From contig JADFUC010001604.1 in the NCBI GenBank assembly GCA_019722365.1, positions 32,952 through 96,951 on the forward strand: a DNA stretch of 64,000 bases, given 5' to 3'. Position numbers and translations under genes: made by a program. The notes under the pieces were generated by a model, which was not told where the DNA came from, searched no databases, and saw only the letters and a list, made by a program, of their open reading frames with translations. The DNA comes from Lithospermum erythrorhizon (taxonomy: Eukaryota > Streptophyta > Magnoliopsida > Boraginales > Boraginaceae). Below, in pieces: positions 22,214-34,553 of the stretch (positions are counted from its first letter, which is position 1; every line of letters begins with the position of its first letter).

Positions 22214-23954
22214 CACTTGTGTTGTATATTACTTGTCTTTGTGTGTGTGTGTTGTGTCGTAATACGTGTGCGGATGTATTTGATTACTTTGTTTGTTATT
22301 TGCGGAGGCGGTGGTGACCCACGACGGGAGGTTTGGTGTGATATATGCATATTGTGTGGGTAGCCCGTGCACGTCGGGAGGTTGGTGTGATATGCATATC
22401 GGGGGTGTAAGCCTCGGTCGGGAGGATGGAGGTGGAGGCTTAAATGCGATTATTTGGAGGTGGATTATCGAATGTGTATTATTTTTAATACTTAGTTCCA
22501 TTACTAATATTATTGAAATAGTATACTAGTTGTTGATTGGAGTATTTCGAGGAGGAAATAAAAAAATTCGAGTTGAATAGTTGAAAATACAACGAATCGG
22601 TCGGTTGGTATATATTTACATTTGAGAATTTACCCAAAGTTGTAATCGAATGAAATTATATTATTTGGGTGGTAATATAATTTGAGTGTAGGAATGTTGA
22701 TGTTTATTAAGATAAATTAAAGCGAAATTATCGATTGAATTAAACGATCGCGAGATAAAACTAATGGGCCAACCCATTTAACCCATAACCAACCAGCCAA
22801 AGAGATAATATCACCGCCTGTTACGTACCGAAGCAGTACTCCACGCAGAAATTTCTTTCTCGATTTCTCTTCCATGTTTTGCGGCTTTGGACCTCAAATT
22901 TACGTGAGTTTGTCCTCGTCATCTCTTGATTCCAAGGTAAGGTCGGATCTTTTTGAGTATTTCGTGAGTTTCGGTTGAGTTGACTTTTTGGATTTTGAAT
23001 TTTATTGCTATAAACGATTCTTGGGCTCTAAATTAGTTGTTCTTGAGTTGAAAGTGGGTTTTTGATGTTATTGTAGATTTCGGACGTTTTAGGGGCCGTT
23101 GACTTTTTGGAATTTTGGGTTGACTTCGTTTTATGAGTCATTATTGAATATAATTATTATCTAGGCTTAGATTATAGTATAAGAGATGACAATAATCGAT
23201 ATTTAGGGTAGAAAAGTGTTATAGTTGGAGTTGAGCTTTCGAGTTGATTTTGGGTTGACTTTTTTAAAATATTATTGAGTATAAATAGGTTGTGGATCTT
23301 TATTGTGAATATTTTGAGGTGAAATTATGAATTATAAGTTGTTGGAGGCATATGTTGAAATTAGTTTGTAGATTTGAGTAGTAAACGGGCTTTAGGATTT
23401 GAGGTTGTTAGAAATGGGTTTGATTCGTTGGATTAGAAATTTGTTGAAAATGTTAGTATTTTGGTTAACGTGTTGACCCGATTATGAGATTTACTGGGAT
23501 AGTTGAAGTCTCGTCATTTTTAATTGTCTTTGAACATGGTGGCGATCTATATTGAAGTTGTTAATTTGTAACTAAAATGGGTTGAAATAAAATTAGAATT
23601 TAATTAAGATAGGATTAAAAGTTTGTTGCGAGTAGTAATTTTAATTTGGTGTTTTGATTATAGGCAAGCATTAGGAAAGGCCCTTGGATCGATTAGGCCG
23701 AGGCGTTTCTTATTGCTAACCAAGGTGGCAGTACCTTATCTCCACGGGTGCTATATTACGTGCCACTTTAAATTGTATGAAACATGTCATTTGTGGTATG
23801 ATTATGTGAGGAATAGTATACATGCCGTTGTTACATGATTATGTGTGATTACATTTGTGAGCCATGATATGATTATGTGATTGTATTTCGGTGGCGTTGA
23901 AGAGATTTCAGCAGGGTAAGTAAAAGATTGAACCCTCGACTTTACGTTTCTTGT

Positions 23955-24075
23955 GTTACGTGGCCTTGTCGGCATTTCGATTTACGTGGCCTTGTCGGCG
24001 TTTAGTTCTGCTGACTTGTCGGCATTCAGTTATGGCTTGTTGGCCTTTTGTATTTTAATGGCCTTATCGGCGGTT
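23955..24075 (+). repeat. Repeats with GTGGCCTTGTCGGC core
   Basis: Four to five imperfect units of about 27-30 bases. They decay toward the right (GGCTTGTTGGCC, GGCCTTATCGGC). Confidence 0.8.
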
Positions 24076-24249
24076 GTGAGTGATTTATGATTGTGAGATG
24101 TTTTGCTGTGTGCTTGGAGATTGTTTGGGAGTATTGGTTAGAATTATGGGTGACTTTGAGGTGACTTGAGTATTAGGATATGACCACATAGTTAGGATGA
24201 TTAGGGGTTAGGTGGCTTCTCGCTTCATGCCCGAGGATATGTGGCTGTT

Positions 24250-24598
24250 GGCCTTATCTTGGTATAAGTGTAATGAGATCTATCAACAGCATGTGCATTC
24301 AGTGGTGTTAGCCTTATACTTTGGTATAAGTGCGGTGAGATCTATTATCCTTTGCTATGTACGTGTCGGTGTTGCCACCCATACTTCGGTATAAGTGCAA
24401 TGAGATCTATTATCACTTTGCTATGTGCATTGTCGGTGTTGGCCTTATACTTCGGTATAAGTGCAGTGAGATCTATTATTACTTTGCTATGTGCATTATC
24501 GGTGTTGGCCTTATACTTCGGTATAAGTGCAGTGAGATCTATTATCACTTTGCTATGTGTATTGTCGGTGTTGGCCTTATACTACGGTATAAGAGCGT
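24250..24598 (+). repeat. 66-bp minisatellite encoding UNCG-type hairpins
   Basis: Six units start at about 24250, 24310, 24373, 24441, 24507 and 24573. The last two intervals are exactly 66 bases. Each contains a perfect or near-perfect inverted repeat CTTATAC-NNNN-GTATAAG. The loops are TTGG (damaged first unit), TTTG, TTCG, TTCG, TTCG and TACG. With the closing C-G pair, the last four match the exceptionally stable C(UNCG)G tetraloop. The rest of the unit (TGAGATCTATTATCACTTTGC followed by TATGTGCATTGTCGG) is also conserved. It lies within an LTR, so it would be transcribed from the element's own promoter if that is active. Confidence 0.9.
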
Positions 24599-26079
24599 GC
24601 TACTCAAGCGATTGGTCCATTCACTGTGGTAGAGCGAGTGAGGATATATGCGCGTTAGAGTTGGTATAGTTGTGGAATCTACGAGAGATAGATGGGTTGA
24701 TGGCCCAGAGTTATAGTCGTTTTTGAGTCTCTGTGATTTTATTAAGGTGATGGTGCCTTATTGGGAGACTTTGTATTATATCTTGACATGTTGTTTAAAA
24801 GTTCTATGGTGTTGTATAATACGCTTTATGACACGTTTATTGGTTATATGAAAATTGTCTTGATTATCTTAGATGTTGCTTGATAGGTATGTCGAATTAG
24901 GTTTGGTTGCTTATTGATAATATGATCCGTTTTCTTGTGAATCCTAGGTTGGTATTGTCGTTATAAATCCTTTAAGGTTAAAAGTTGTGTTGGTTAATGG
25001 TTGAGATAACTTTTCGAATGGGGCATTAAGTATAAAATTATAAAACCGATGTTTATGCTAATACATAGATGATGTTGATGATATTTGTATATAGTGGGAA
25101 GTTGGAATCAAAGGTTAGTATATAAGTTATGATCTAACCACTCGTTGATACCGTTACAGGGTGAATAAGTTCCGTGGGCTAAATGAAGATTTTGGTGAGA
25201 TAATTCCATTACTTAATTTATCTTGATTTAAATTATCGTTGCTCGGTTATTATTAAAGTAATGAAACAATTTGGAGGTTATTTATGATAAACATTTAGGC
25301 GTCATAGGAGATTAATACGACTATAATTGGGAAGTAGCACTTTAAGATGAACTAAAGATAAGTGGATTTGAGTTGTGTATGCATGAGTTATGAGATGTTG
25401 AGATATATGTTTGAGTTATTTGTGTGTTTGTGTTGCATATTATGTAGAATTATTAGCTAACGGAAACATAACAAGCAGAGTATCTCTGTGATTAGATTAT
25501 GGTTGAGTAAGTTGTGGCGTGGTGTGGATTTGTCGGTGTTGGTCGGAAGCCATTAGGGAAAGATTTATCTTGTCGAGAGGAACATATAAAATATAACTCT
25601 TGAGGTGGATAGTCGTTGATAGGTATGGGTCTTGAATTATCCTTGTTTGTATGGTGGTAGGTTAATACATGACATTTGTATTCCTCGACTTTTAAGTAAC
25701 TCATATTCCACAATAGGCGGGGCATTTTATGCCTAGGTTGTTAACGGGATGAGCGAAGTCGTTGGTCGGTAGGCGCGTACCCGATGGAGGTGTGATGGTG
25801 GCAGAAGACCTCAGCGGTCGTACTTTATCTTCTTTGGAGTTTTGTTGTACTTAATTATTCGCATTTGTCTCGAGTTGTAACCTGAAGTTGTTTGATGTTG
25901 TATTTATATTATTACTTTTCGGTTGTTGTAGCGTTAGTTAGTTCACCGATGGGCCGAGTTGTATTACTTTATTACCACGTTAAATGAAGTCATTTTTATC
26001 GTTATCCGTCGTTGGTGAGCTCTAAATTATTCGAGTTGATGGCCCAGTCCCGAAGCGCCGGGCGCCAGCTGGGGCGAAT

Positions 26080-26215
26080 GGATTCACAATATTTGTAGGT
26101 GGATTCACCAAATCGTGTATTATTTGTGGAGGTCGATTCCTCGTTTTGTTGGTTATTTGTGGAGGTGGATTCTGTTTATTATTTGTGGAGTGGATTCTCG
26201 TTTGATGACTTTGTG
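26080..26215 (+). repeat. Degenerate repeats with ATTTGTGGAGGTGGATTC core
   Basis: Four units of about 30-38 bases. A related word, ATTTGGAGGTGGATTATCG, occurs at 22452, supporting a second LTR copy there. Confidence 0.75.
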
Positions 26216-26896
26216 TGTTGAGGTGACCACTTAAATGAATATGCGATGTTGTTGGTTATAAGCTCCTGCGTATAGTACTATGTGATATCGTATAAAGGAG
26301 CTACATATGATTTGTAGATAATTATTCATTATGTAGCTTTGGTTAATGTATGTACATTTTGTTATGTATGTAAGTATGATTGTATGTGTCTTTGGGTAAA
26401 ATTACGTGGTATTTGTATTCCCTCAGCTTAATAGGCATTTCCTCTAATAAGGCCAGAGGCGTTTTATGCCCCTAGGTTTCCTAAGGGATTGTCGTTGAGG
26501 AGGTTGTCGAAGCTACGTTGATGAGGCTAGCGGATTAAAGGTTAATGGGTGAGGCGATAGTGGCATAGAAGATCACCAGTGCTTTTTTTCCTCTTGTTAT
26601 GTTTCTAAGCGTTGAACTTGTATATTGAGAGTTGTGTAATATGTGTTGTATTGTGGAATTATGTTTGTATTGCATGGTTGTATTATTTAGGTTGATGTAA
26701 GTTTTGTTGGTGATCGTTCTTGTGTGATGTGACCCAGCCGATTCTTTTTGATAGACAATGTATTATTATTATTAAAAATGACAAATACAAGTCTTTTTAT
26801 GTTGTAAATCCAAAATCGATGTCAGTGACTACGGGTATGCGGGTTGTTGATGGCCTTAACGCCGGGAGTGGCAAACGCGGGGCCAGTCGTTACAAT

Positions 26897-26915
26897 TTTG
26901 AGTATCGAGAGCCTA
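26897..26915 (+). other. Degenerate tRNA-Met primer-binding site of the gypsy element
   Basis: GTTACA ends the LTR, and TTTTGAGTATCGAGAGCC follows, resembling TTTGGTATCAGAGCC with a few changes. The downstream CTAGGTTCGG is usual for this class of element. Confidence 0.72.
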
Positions 26916-28900
26916 GGTTCGGAATTAACATAGTTATCTTATTGGTTATGTCGCAGGTTATGAGTCGTTGGGAAGTTGGCTATATTTGGTCTTGTAGATC
27001 TAATCTTTCTTCTTTTTTACGTTGTCGTTGACTGTTAATCACAGGAGATTTTCGTTTAGCTACGTATGAACACCGGTAGGGGAAGGTTGAGATGGATCGT
27101 GTTGTTGTTCTGAAACCCGGTAGGGGTTCGAGGCGGTTAGTAAATTTGATGAATACAACGATGATGTTTATACGGATAACGGTTCCATTGAAATTTAAGT
27201 AGATTTTATTTTTATTTTCTGCATGCTGATTAGTTATAGGATGTGACTCAAAGAGAAAAGTTTGAAACAAGAAATTAAGATATGGATGGATTGTTGGAAT
27301 TTTGTTGGAAGCAAGGAGATGCAAAGATGTTGGAAAGGTCCTATAATGTTGGATTTGGAATTGTTAAGTGGTCGATATTTTATGTAAATCTAAGAGTGTT
27401 AAGGGAGTAATCTTTGTGATTGTGGTGTAAGATAGGTGATCACCCCGTCGTGAAGTTAAATCTTGTGCACTTGAAATAATTGATGTGAGAAGGATGGTGA
27501 TCATTATGATAGTTGGACCCAAGTGTTAGAGTAGAGTGGGAATTTATTTAGTTGACGTACAAGGATGGATCACTTGTGAATATGAAGTAAGTTAATGAAT
27601 CTTGTTGTCCCATGTGGAGTATGAATATGATAGACAAGAAGGGAATATGTAAGTGTCGTAATAGGTTGATATTGGAATTCCATCTCGATGAATACTAAGA
27701 GGGATTAAGGATAAGTTGAAATGGAAACTTGTCCCCGCAGAGATGTTATGACGATTAAGTTGTTGAGTGTTGCCTTAAAGATGTAAGTGGAATGATGGAA
27801 ATTAAGGACCATGGAGGAAGAAGATGCTTGGTTGTATGAATAAATAAATATTTAAGTAAAATGGAAAATCGATAGCAGTGATCTAGTAAGTTTGAGGAGG
27901 ATGAATTATTTTAACGAGGAATTAGTTGATGCAGTTGGAGGAACTTTATAGAAAATTACGGATGAAAATAAGGTATGAATTACGCGAGAAGCATATTAAG
28001 ATGACAAAGGCGAGTTGGAAGTTGTCTCGGGCCGGGTGTAATATACGGTAGGATCTGAACCATTCTTTCCTAGATAATAAAACTTTGAGACTGGATGTAT
28101 ACTGTTGAATAATTTTATGAAATAAGGATCTTAGCGGAATGGTGATATATTATTTAAAGCTGATGATAAATAGGGAAATTTTGTGAATTACAGAACATGA
28201 TTGAGATTAGGTTTGAAGCTTGAATTTTGGTGGTTGTTAATGTATGATGAAGTTGTGTATAATCGCATTATGATGAAACGTGAAGCACGGAATAGAATCA
28301 TGGGAAGGTATGATGGGGGAGTAGATGTTATATTTGAGGTGTAGGATGCGTGGGTTATGGGTATGAATTGAAAGAAAGGAGAAAAGAATGGAATTATGAT
28401 ATAAATTTGGTGGTAATATTTGGAATATCAAAGATTTAACTAATGGTACCAATTTGGTTGTTCAGTATTAGTCAGAAGATATGAAAGGAATAGTGTTTCT
28501 TGAAGACTTTGAATATATTGTATGTAATTATATATAACGAAGAATGTTGATTTGGAAATTTGAATTTTTGGTTAGATAGGTTGGTAGAGTTATAAGAGGT
28601 CAATCTCGCCAAACTATGATTAAGTAGCGTGAATAAATGGCTAAGAAGGTTAAGGTTAAATAAATCAAAGGATACGATTTGATTTCTTCGTCGAGAATAA
28701 TAAAGGACTACGACATTCGAGTTGAGGATAAATTTTTCCAAGGATGAGTTGAGGTTATAAGTGGAATTCTCGTAAATTATAATATTTGAAATAGGTTGGA
28801 TTCGGAGGAAGTTGAATTGCGGTAAAGGAAAATTGGTGGGAAATTAGTAATGGAATATCAATGAATCTTGTTATCTCGTAATTATAGAAATCAAAATACT
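26916..28900 (+). other. Internal region of the gypsy element, no domains recognised
   Basis: The plus strand is rich in G and A and poor in C over almost 2 kb. No gag, protease, reverse transcriptase or integrase motif could be read in any frame. Short frames such as 26980-27324 on the minus strand look like chance. This could be a large-retrotransposon-derivative type interior or heavily eroded coding sequence. Confidence 0.5.
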
Positions 28901-29209
28901 ACACGATTTCCAACAATAATTTGTTAGCCACTGATTGGTGTAACATTCTTCTTGACCCCACAATTTGAAGCAGAACTGCATTCATCAAAGGGGCATCCAC
29001 GGATCAGCCCCCTTACCCAACTTTATCACGCGATTCAGCCGATTGTGTCAAAACACCACGGCCCGTTATCCATGGCAGACTTTTCTCGAAAAGAGAAAAG
29101 GCAGCAGAACTAATTTGAAATCACAGAAATGAATATCTACCAGTTCAATATGCTTTAGCTACATTGATAAAATTTTGTAAACTCTGAATCGATTTAAGTG
29201 TGTGGATTT

Positions 29210-29800
29210 TGACGTAGACAGTAGTCTCACACTCGACCACCCGTCAATCGAATCTTGCTTTCCATAAATATGACCCGACTTCGACTCTCTCTCGTGAGAG
29301 AACAATTAAATTAGTTCCTTAAAAATTTTGCATCCATATCTAAAAGAATCGGTAACAAATAGTATAGAAGTAATAAAATGTATAATAAACCAGACAAGAT
29401 TTGGATGTGATGATAATATTGATCGACCCAGCGCGATTGGTTTAAATAGGCAATGCAATGCCGTCCACCTTAAAAGATTAGGGCAAATCGTTGTAATAAT
29501 TACGAGATACACTGACCCCGTACAGAAGATCCACGATGTTTGTTTGACATATCCCTACCACATCACCAAACATTCCAGGAGAGAAATAAAGGTAGAAATA
29601 AATTGGCATGAAGTTTAAACCTCCCGAGAGTAATACCGAAAAGTATTCGTCATTAAGGAGATCACTTATTAAACGTATCTGAATCGGAAAAATTGATCCC
29701 TAATTCCAACAATGAACTGGGTCAATGATGGGAGAAAATCGTAACTCTAAAGAAAGCGTAGGTTGGGATTCTATCAGGGATCAGAAACGAAGAAAAGGAA
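29210..29800 (-). pseudogene. Broken copy of the unrecognised membrane-protein-like ORF
   Basis: Counterpart of 166-747. Only the 68-residue piece at 29512-29306 stays open. It keeps YLVIITTICPNLL and SFRYGCKIFKEL. The N-terminal half is in other frames. Confidence 0.45.
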
Positions 29801-30384
29801 AAACCGTTCCAGCAAGATGCTAGAGGTGAAAGATTTGTCTACAGAGATTCTAAAGAGAATATTTGTCTAGGTTTAGATTTATAATTTTTCACAATTATTG
29901 TTTTGTTGCAGAGAGTAATCTTGAAACATTGAAGATTTGTAATCTGCTGCACATGATAGTTTGGTAAATCTTATCATTAACTGAGTTTAATCTCGAAGTT
30001 AAATATGTGATTAAATCAACCGTCTGCCCGATCCTTAGCTTTCTTTTCTTCAGCTTGATATACAAATCACGAACATATATATCAACAGGAGTGGAAAGTA
30101 GAAATTCGTCGCTTGCATTAGTTTTTTCATCATTCCATCACATAATTTTTTTAAATATTTATTTCATCATATTTTTAAATTTTGGCTTTTTGGTCATATT
30201 GTTAATTTTTTCATTAAGCCTTGATAATCACAAGATCATGTAGCTAAATTTTACAGGGTTAATTCAGTCATTTTTCATCCAAAAATAAAAAAATATAATA
30301 AAATAAAAACAAACAATATGAAGGATTAAATTCAAAAAACTCTCAATCTTGTAAACATGTCCTTATTGTCCGAAACTAAAATAC

Positions 30385-31594
30385 CAACATCTTTAAGTTC
30401 TTAACATTCAAAGTAACTTCTGATGCGACATTGTGGTCGTACCCACATCCTTTTGTTCACTCCCTGCTTTTATATCACCATCAACATCTTTCCTCCGTTA
30501 TCTTTCTACATATTTCACATTTGCCAAATCCTTCGCATGCATTTTGTAAGTACCGCCTCTTATCGTGATTCCTGTCAATTCGTTCATTGCTTTACCATTA
30601 TCCACTCTGTTCTTGATCAAAATTTCACTAACATCATTTGGAGTAATGTTCTTTTCCATAAACTCCTCGACTCCTTCAATGTTTCACTTTTTCAAACCCT
30701 TAGGTAAATACCAAATTCGAAACCTATGTAATTCTTGAGCAAAATCTTGAGCTAGAAATGAACATTAACTCGTATATTAATAATAAAGTATCATTCTCCC
30801 CGGCTCCCTCGACAATGCGGATCAATCTTTTCGATATGGTTTGTTGTGAACACAAATATCCTCTCACTTCCACAACAAGACCATAATCCGTATACTAAAT
30901 TCAACAACCACTGGAAGGGTAATCTTGATACCCAATATCTTCGATCCACCATTTAGGAATTCCAGGAGCATTAGCATGATCATTTTTCTTGTCATTCCTA
31001 TTAGTCAGGCTGATTGAGCAATCAATATCCTCGATTACAATAATCGATTTCGAGCTAATTTTTATGAGCAACTTCCTCAATTTAGGGTAAGCATTCGCTC
31101 CGGTTAGTTAGAATCATGAAATATAAACCAAGAAAATTAACAGGAGAACGTTTTAATAGCCGATCGCTTTTATACTCTTTTATAGCATCTTAAAGTCGAC
31201 ATTACAATATAAAGGATAGTGGCATATCCCCTGTTAGCCCTACTTTCCTAGTGTCCTCCCGAGTAAACTAATCGAACAAAAGAAGAAAAGAGTTTACTTC
31301 TTGAATAAGAAGTTTCATATAATACTATTTATGGTAGGATTGTGACCTGACAAAGTCGGAGAACAATTCCTTTTTTTTGGTTGGGATTACCTTGAAATGA
31401 TTCTTTACCCTGCGTTGTCTTGAGTCGTGTTCATGAAATCCAAATATGAAGGCGAGACTTGCATTGTTGTCGGTCCACAGAGGACCCGTACATAGTATCC
31501 TCTTTCCGAGCTCTTCCCGATTCTCACGATGAGCTCCCCGCAGCAAACCCAATAAATCATCCATAATTTGAGTTTTTTTTTTCCCAGAGTCCAT
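30385..31594 (-). pseudogene. BCS1-like AAA-ATPase, frame-broken (copy in block B)
   Basis: The same gene as in block A, with a clearer centre. Minus-strand reading gives KKTQIMDDLLGLL at 31580-31540, the linker before the P-loop in this family. Near 31125-31060 a YDIYDLELT-like segment is followed by LRKLLIKISSKSIIVIEDID. The Walker B acidic pair (IVIEDIDCS) is at 31058-31014. The sensor region (DYGLVVEVRGYLCS, frame-shifted LLNF-DGLWS...) is at 30900-30800, and the C-terminal NITPNDVSEILIKNR tail at 30650-30590. A Walker A sequence was not readable in the expected place near 31190-31250. Family role: AAA-ATPase of mitochondrial or ER membranes. Frames are interrupted several times, so the state of the real gene cannot be judged. 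Confidence 0.72.
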
Positions 31595-33274
31595 AGAAAA
31601 ATAAATAAATCATGATGATTTTCTTAAGATTGAACCACTCATATTAGTGACTCACATCTTTTAATGGAGTACAAATTCAAAGGTTAAATATGATACTTAA
31701 ATCATGATATTTCTAAAAGATTCATAATGATTTTGTGTCCCGAAAACATTCTTAATAGGTATGCACTTTTTTGGATAGTTACACTCGGGCTACCAACACT
31801 TGAGGTCGGTTATGGTGGAACTAGGTGGAGGAATATATATGGGGCAATCATCATCCCTAATTTTATGGAAAAAAAGATTCCACTATTAATTTTTTCAAAA
31901 TTGAATTCTAAAAACATTACTTCTTCCATCGTCCCCTAGTTGTCGGAGAAAAAATTCTTACTATTTGTTTGCTATTTGTTCCATACATGTATGGAATCAC
32001 GGTTTCCTTTATTAGTTGGTCTTGTTGTGGATGTAAGTGAACTCGATGTCGAGGCGAGTAAGTAAAGAGTCGCGGGCGGAGCTGTGAGGGGGCCAAAGTG
32101 AGTCCACGGCCCGCTGATTTTTTAAATATTAATTTTATCTTTAATTTGTTATTAAATATGACATATTTTATTAAAATTTTATTAAATCACATTATTTGGC
32201 TGTCATGATTTAAAATTTCAATTTTTCTTTTATATATAGCTATCTGTAATTAATTTACGGATTCGCCAAGGAAAAGAGATACTTACGCTTCTAATCCATA
32301 TCTAAAAATGCATTCGATTTCATACATGTTTTCTAATAAAAAAGAAATATCATGACAAAAATCGTGTATAGGGGCAGACAAATAAACATGGGATGTTCCT
32401 TCCGTACTTTCTTTTTTGGGTATAAAAGTATGATGTTTCATTATTATATATGAGGGGAAGGTGAGATGTGAATTGTGATAGGATTTGTTGTTTATTTATC
32501 TAAGCAAAAGTGTCGACTCTAAATGAACTTGCATTCTCAAAAGGTTAAAATCGCGACATAAGGGGCCTTCTGTTATCCATTGTCCTTGAGCCCCCTGCAT
32601 TAGAGGTAAATCGAGATTTGTTTATCCATGATAATAATAAGTCAGCCTCTTTTAGTTAAGGAGACCGTTTCGTATGTCAGGATGTGACTTGAATTAAGTT
32701 GTGTAATTCTCCCTTTGTCGAGCTTTGGAGAAGCAACCTTCTTATTTTCTGAGAGGCCTAGTTTGTTAGATATTCTTTATTTCAATAGTTAGTGGGTTTT
32801 GTTAAGCAATTAGCATTCTATTATTAGATCAAAAGTTTAACACTACCAAAATAGATATAGTATTTCACAGAGATCTTGTGACTGACCGAGTGCCCAAGTC
32901 TATTGTATTGATCAGGTAGATATAGTCTTTGTAGGAATGTCGGTCTTAGGATCTTTAGAGTTGTGGTAGTTGTTGTGTAGAGATCCAGAATAGTGAGTCT
33001 TGTAATTCTATTCTAGAATAGTGTAAGTTGTGATTTTATTCTTAAGGTGTAGTGATGTTTACACATATGAGCTAAGTTTTTAGCTCAGTACGTAATTTGT
33101 TCCTCACGTTATAATGAAATCGGTTATGTGGCTTTACCGTGGATTAGTCTAGCATTTGTTAGAAGCGTACCACGTTAAATCTATCTCTTTATTTTCAGTA
33201 CTTTACTTAATTCCTTGTCTTAGAATTCACAACTGTCTGTTTGGTATAAATTCGCTTCCGCCGTTATAACAAAC

Positions 33275-33286
33275 TGGTATCAGAGC
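33275..33286 (+). other. Copia primer-binding site (tRNA-Met type)
   Basis: TGGTATCAGAGC, an exact match to the 12-base site used by most plant copia elements, four bases after the LTR end. Confidence 0.92.
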
Positions 33287-33750
33287 TTGGATTCAGATCA
33301 GCGAAGAAGATGGGTGGTGAAAGTATGAAATTTAGAGAAGTTCACTGGGAGAAATAATTATGGATTCTGTGATTTGGATGAGTTAGTTACGCCCATCCAT
33401 AGTAGAAATTGCCCACATAGTTTAGTTCGGGCGTTCATGATGCACTAGTTGCTAACACTTAGTCGGAGTTATTGATCATCGGAGAAGAAGTTCTTGATGG
33501 TGATGATCGGGTCCAAGAGTTACTAATGTATGCGCTACTATTGTGCAGGTGGGTCGGGTATGTCCCGAGAGGAGGCAAGTGTTGAAATCAATAAAATTGA
33601 TTCCTTTTATTATTATCTTAAGATTCTTGACGATTGTGTATCGATTAAGAACAGGGTTGGTTAAATGTGATTCTTGGAACTTAGTGTTCACAGCAATTGT
33701 ATATTTACTAGTGTAGGTTCTTTCATGATAATTTAAGGGGTTATGACGAT

Positions 33751-34553
33751 TGTTAGATCTTACTGTTAATCATTATAATAATAATGGCCCATTGATTATT
33801 ATTATTAGACAACTTACTATTATGTGAGCCTATAAGGTGCATTACAATGATATTCGAATTATATTTCATGCATGAAATTAAACGAGACTTGTATATTGAG
33901 AGATATATTTGTCAAATATATATTGATGAACATCAATTGGTTAAACTTGCAAGTTTAATCAATTAAGCAATTGAAATTGATGAATAACTTGATAAGTTAT
34001 TCGATAGTGACTCGTTAGTATTTTAATTGACTTGTTAAGTTAATTAAAATGAAACAGCTTCGAAGTGACTCATTATTTGATTAAAAAGCCATAATGGTCT
34101 AATTAAGTTAACGAGTTAAGCGATTTCTTAACGAGTTATGCTTGGTTGGGATTAGGTTTGGTATTTAAAAGAAAGAGACAGGTTTTCATTTCATGAAAAA
34201 CTCTTTTGCCTCCTAACTTCTCTCAACCGCCCCGCTCAAGTATTGGAAAGATTTTTTCTCTTCCAATTTTGTTCACTCTCTGGCTATGAAGTTGAGTCTG
34301 CAGTTATTTCCCTGCTTGGTGTGTGCAATCTAGAGGACATCATTTCGATATTGGACAAGCTTTGGAGAGGATTTTTGAGGAGCTTTTCACGTGAGGTTGT
34401 GGGTCTTGTTCGTTTAAGGTGCTTGGATTCTGATGTAAGTGTATCGTTATTCATATTGTAATATTTTTGTGTTTAGATTAATATACATCATTTGAGGATC
34501 CGGGATATATGAATTGGTGTTTATCACGAATCAATTCATACTAGATTCTAACA
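33751..34553 (+). mobile_element. Nested solo LTR inside the copia element (block B)
   Basis: TGTTAGATC...GATTCTAACA, 0.8 kb, counterpart of 4538-5314. The open frame 34243-34461 within it is transcribed-region sequence of an LTR rather than a gene, in my reading. Confidence 0.65.

Larger units (their letters stand above)
20860..26894 (+). mobile_element. Gypsy-type LTR sequence, plus strand, at least two partial copies in tandem
   Basis: Two similar starts are seen, near 21200-21480 and 22860-23130: a splice-like AAGGTAAG, then TTTGGGATATTTCATGAGTTT or its variant, then GTTGACTTTTGGATTTTGA. This suggests tandem or nested LTR copies. The longer copy runs to GTTACA at 26894, followed by a primer-binding site. 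It carries the hairpin minisatellite at 24250-24598 and GGAGGTGGATTC repeats near 26080-26215. The general layout (long LTR, GTTACA end, tRNA-Met site followed by CTAGGTTCGG) is that of Tekay/Del-type chromovirus elements; this lineage call is inference. Reverse-oriented solo LTRs of the same family sit in blocks A and B. Confidence 0.7.

Noticed and set aside
24250..24598. CRISPR array
   Set aside because: Units are contiguous 66-base tandem repeats without variable spacers, in a plant LTR.
24345..24669. Overlapping repeat-rich ORFs on both strands at the 66-bp array
   Set aside because: The unit length of 66 is a multiple of three, so every frame stays open through the repeats by arithmetic. 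The peptides are repeats of the DNA unit with no sign of protein selection.
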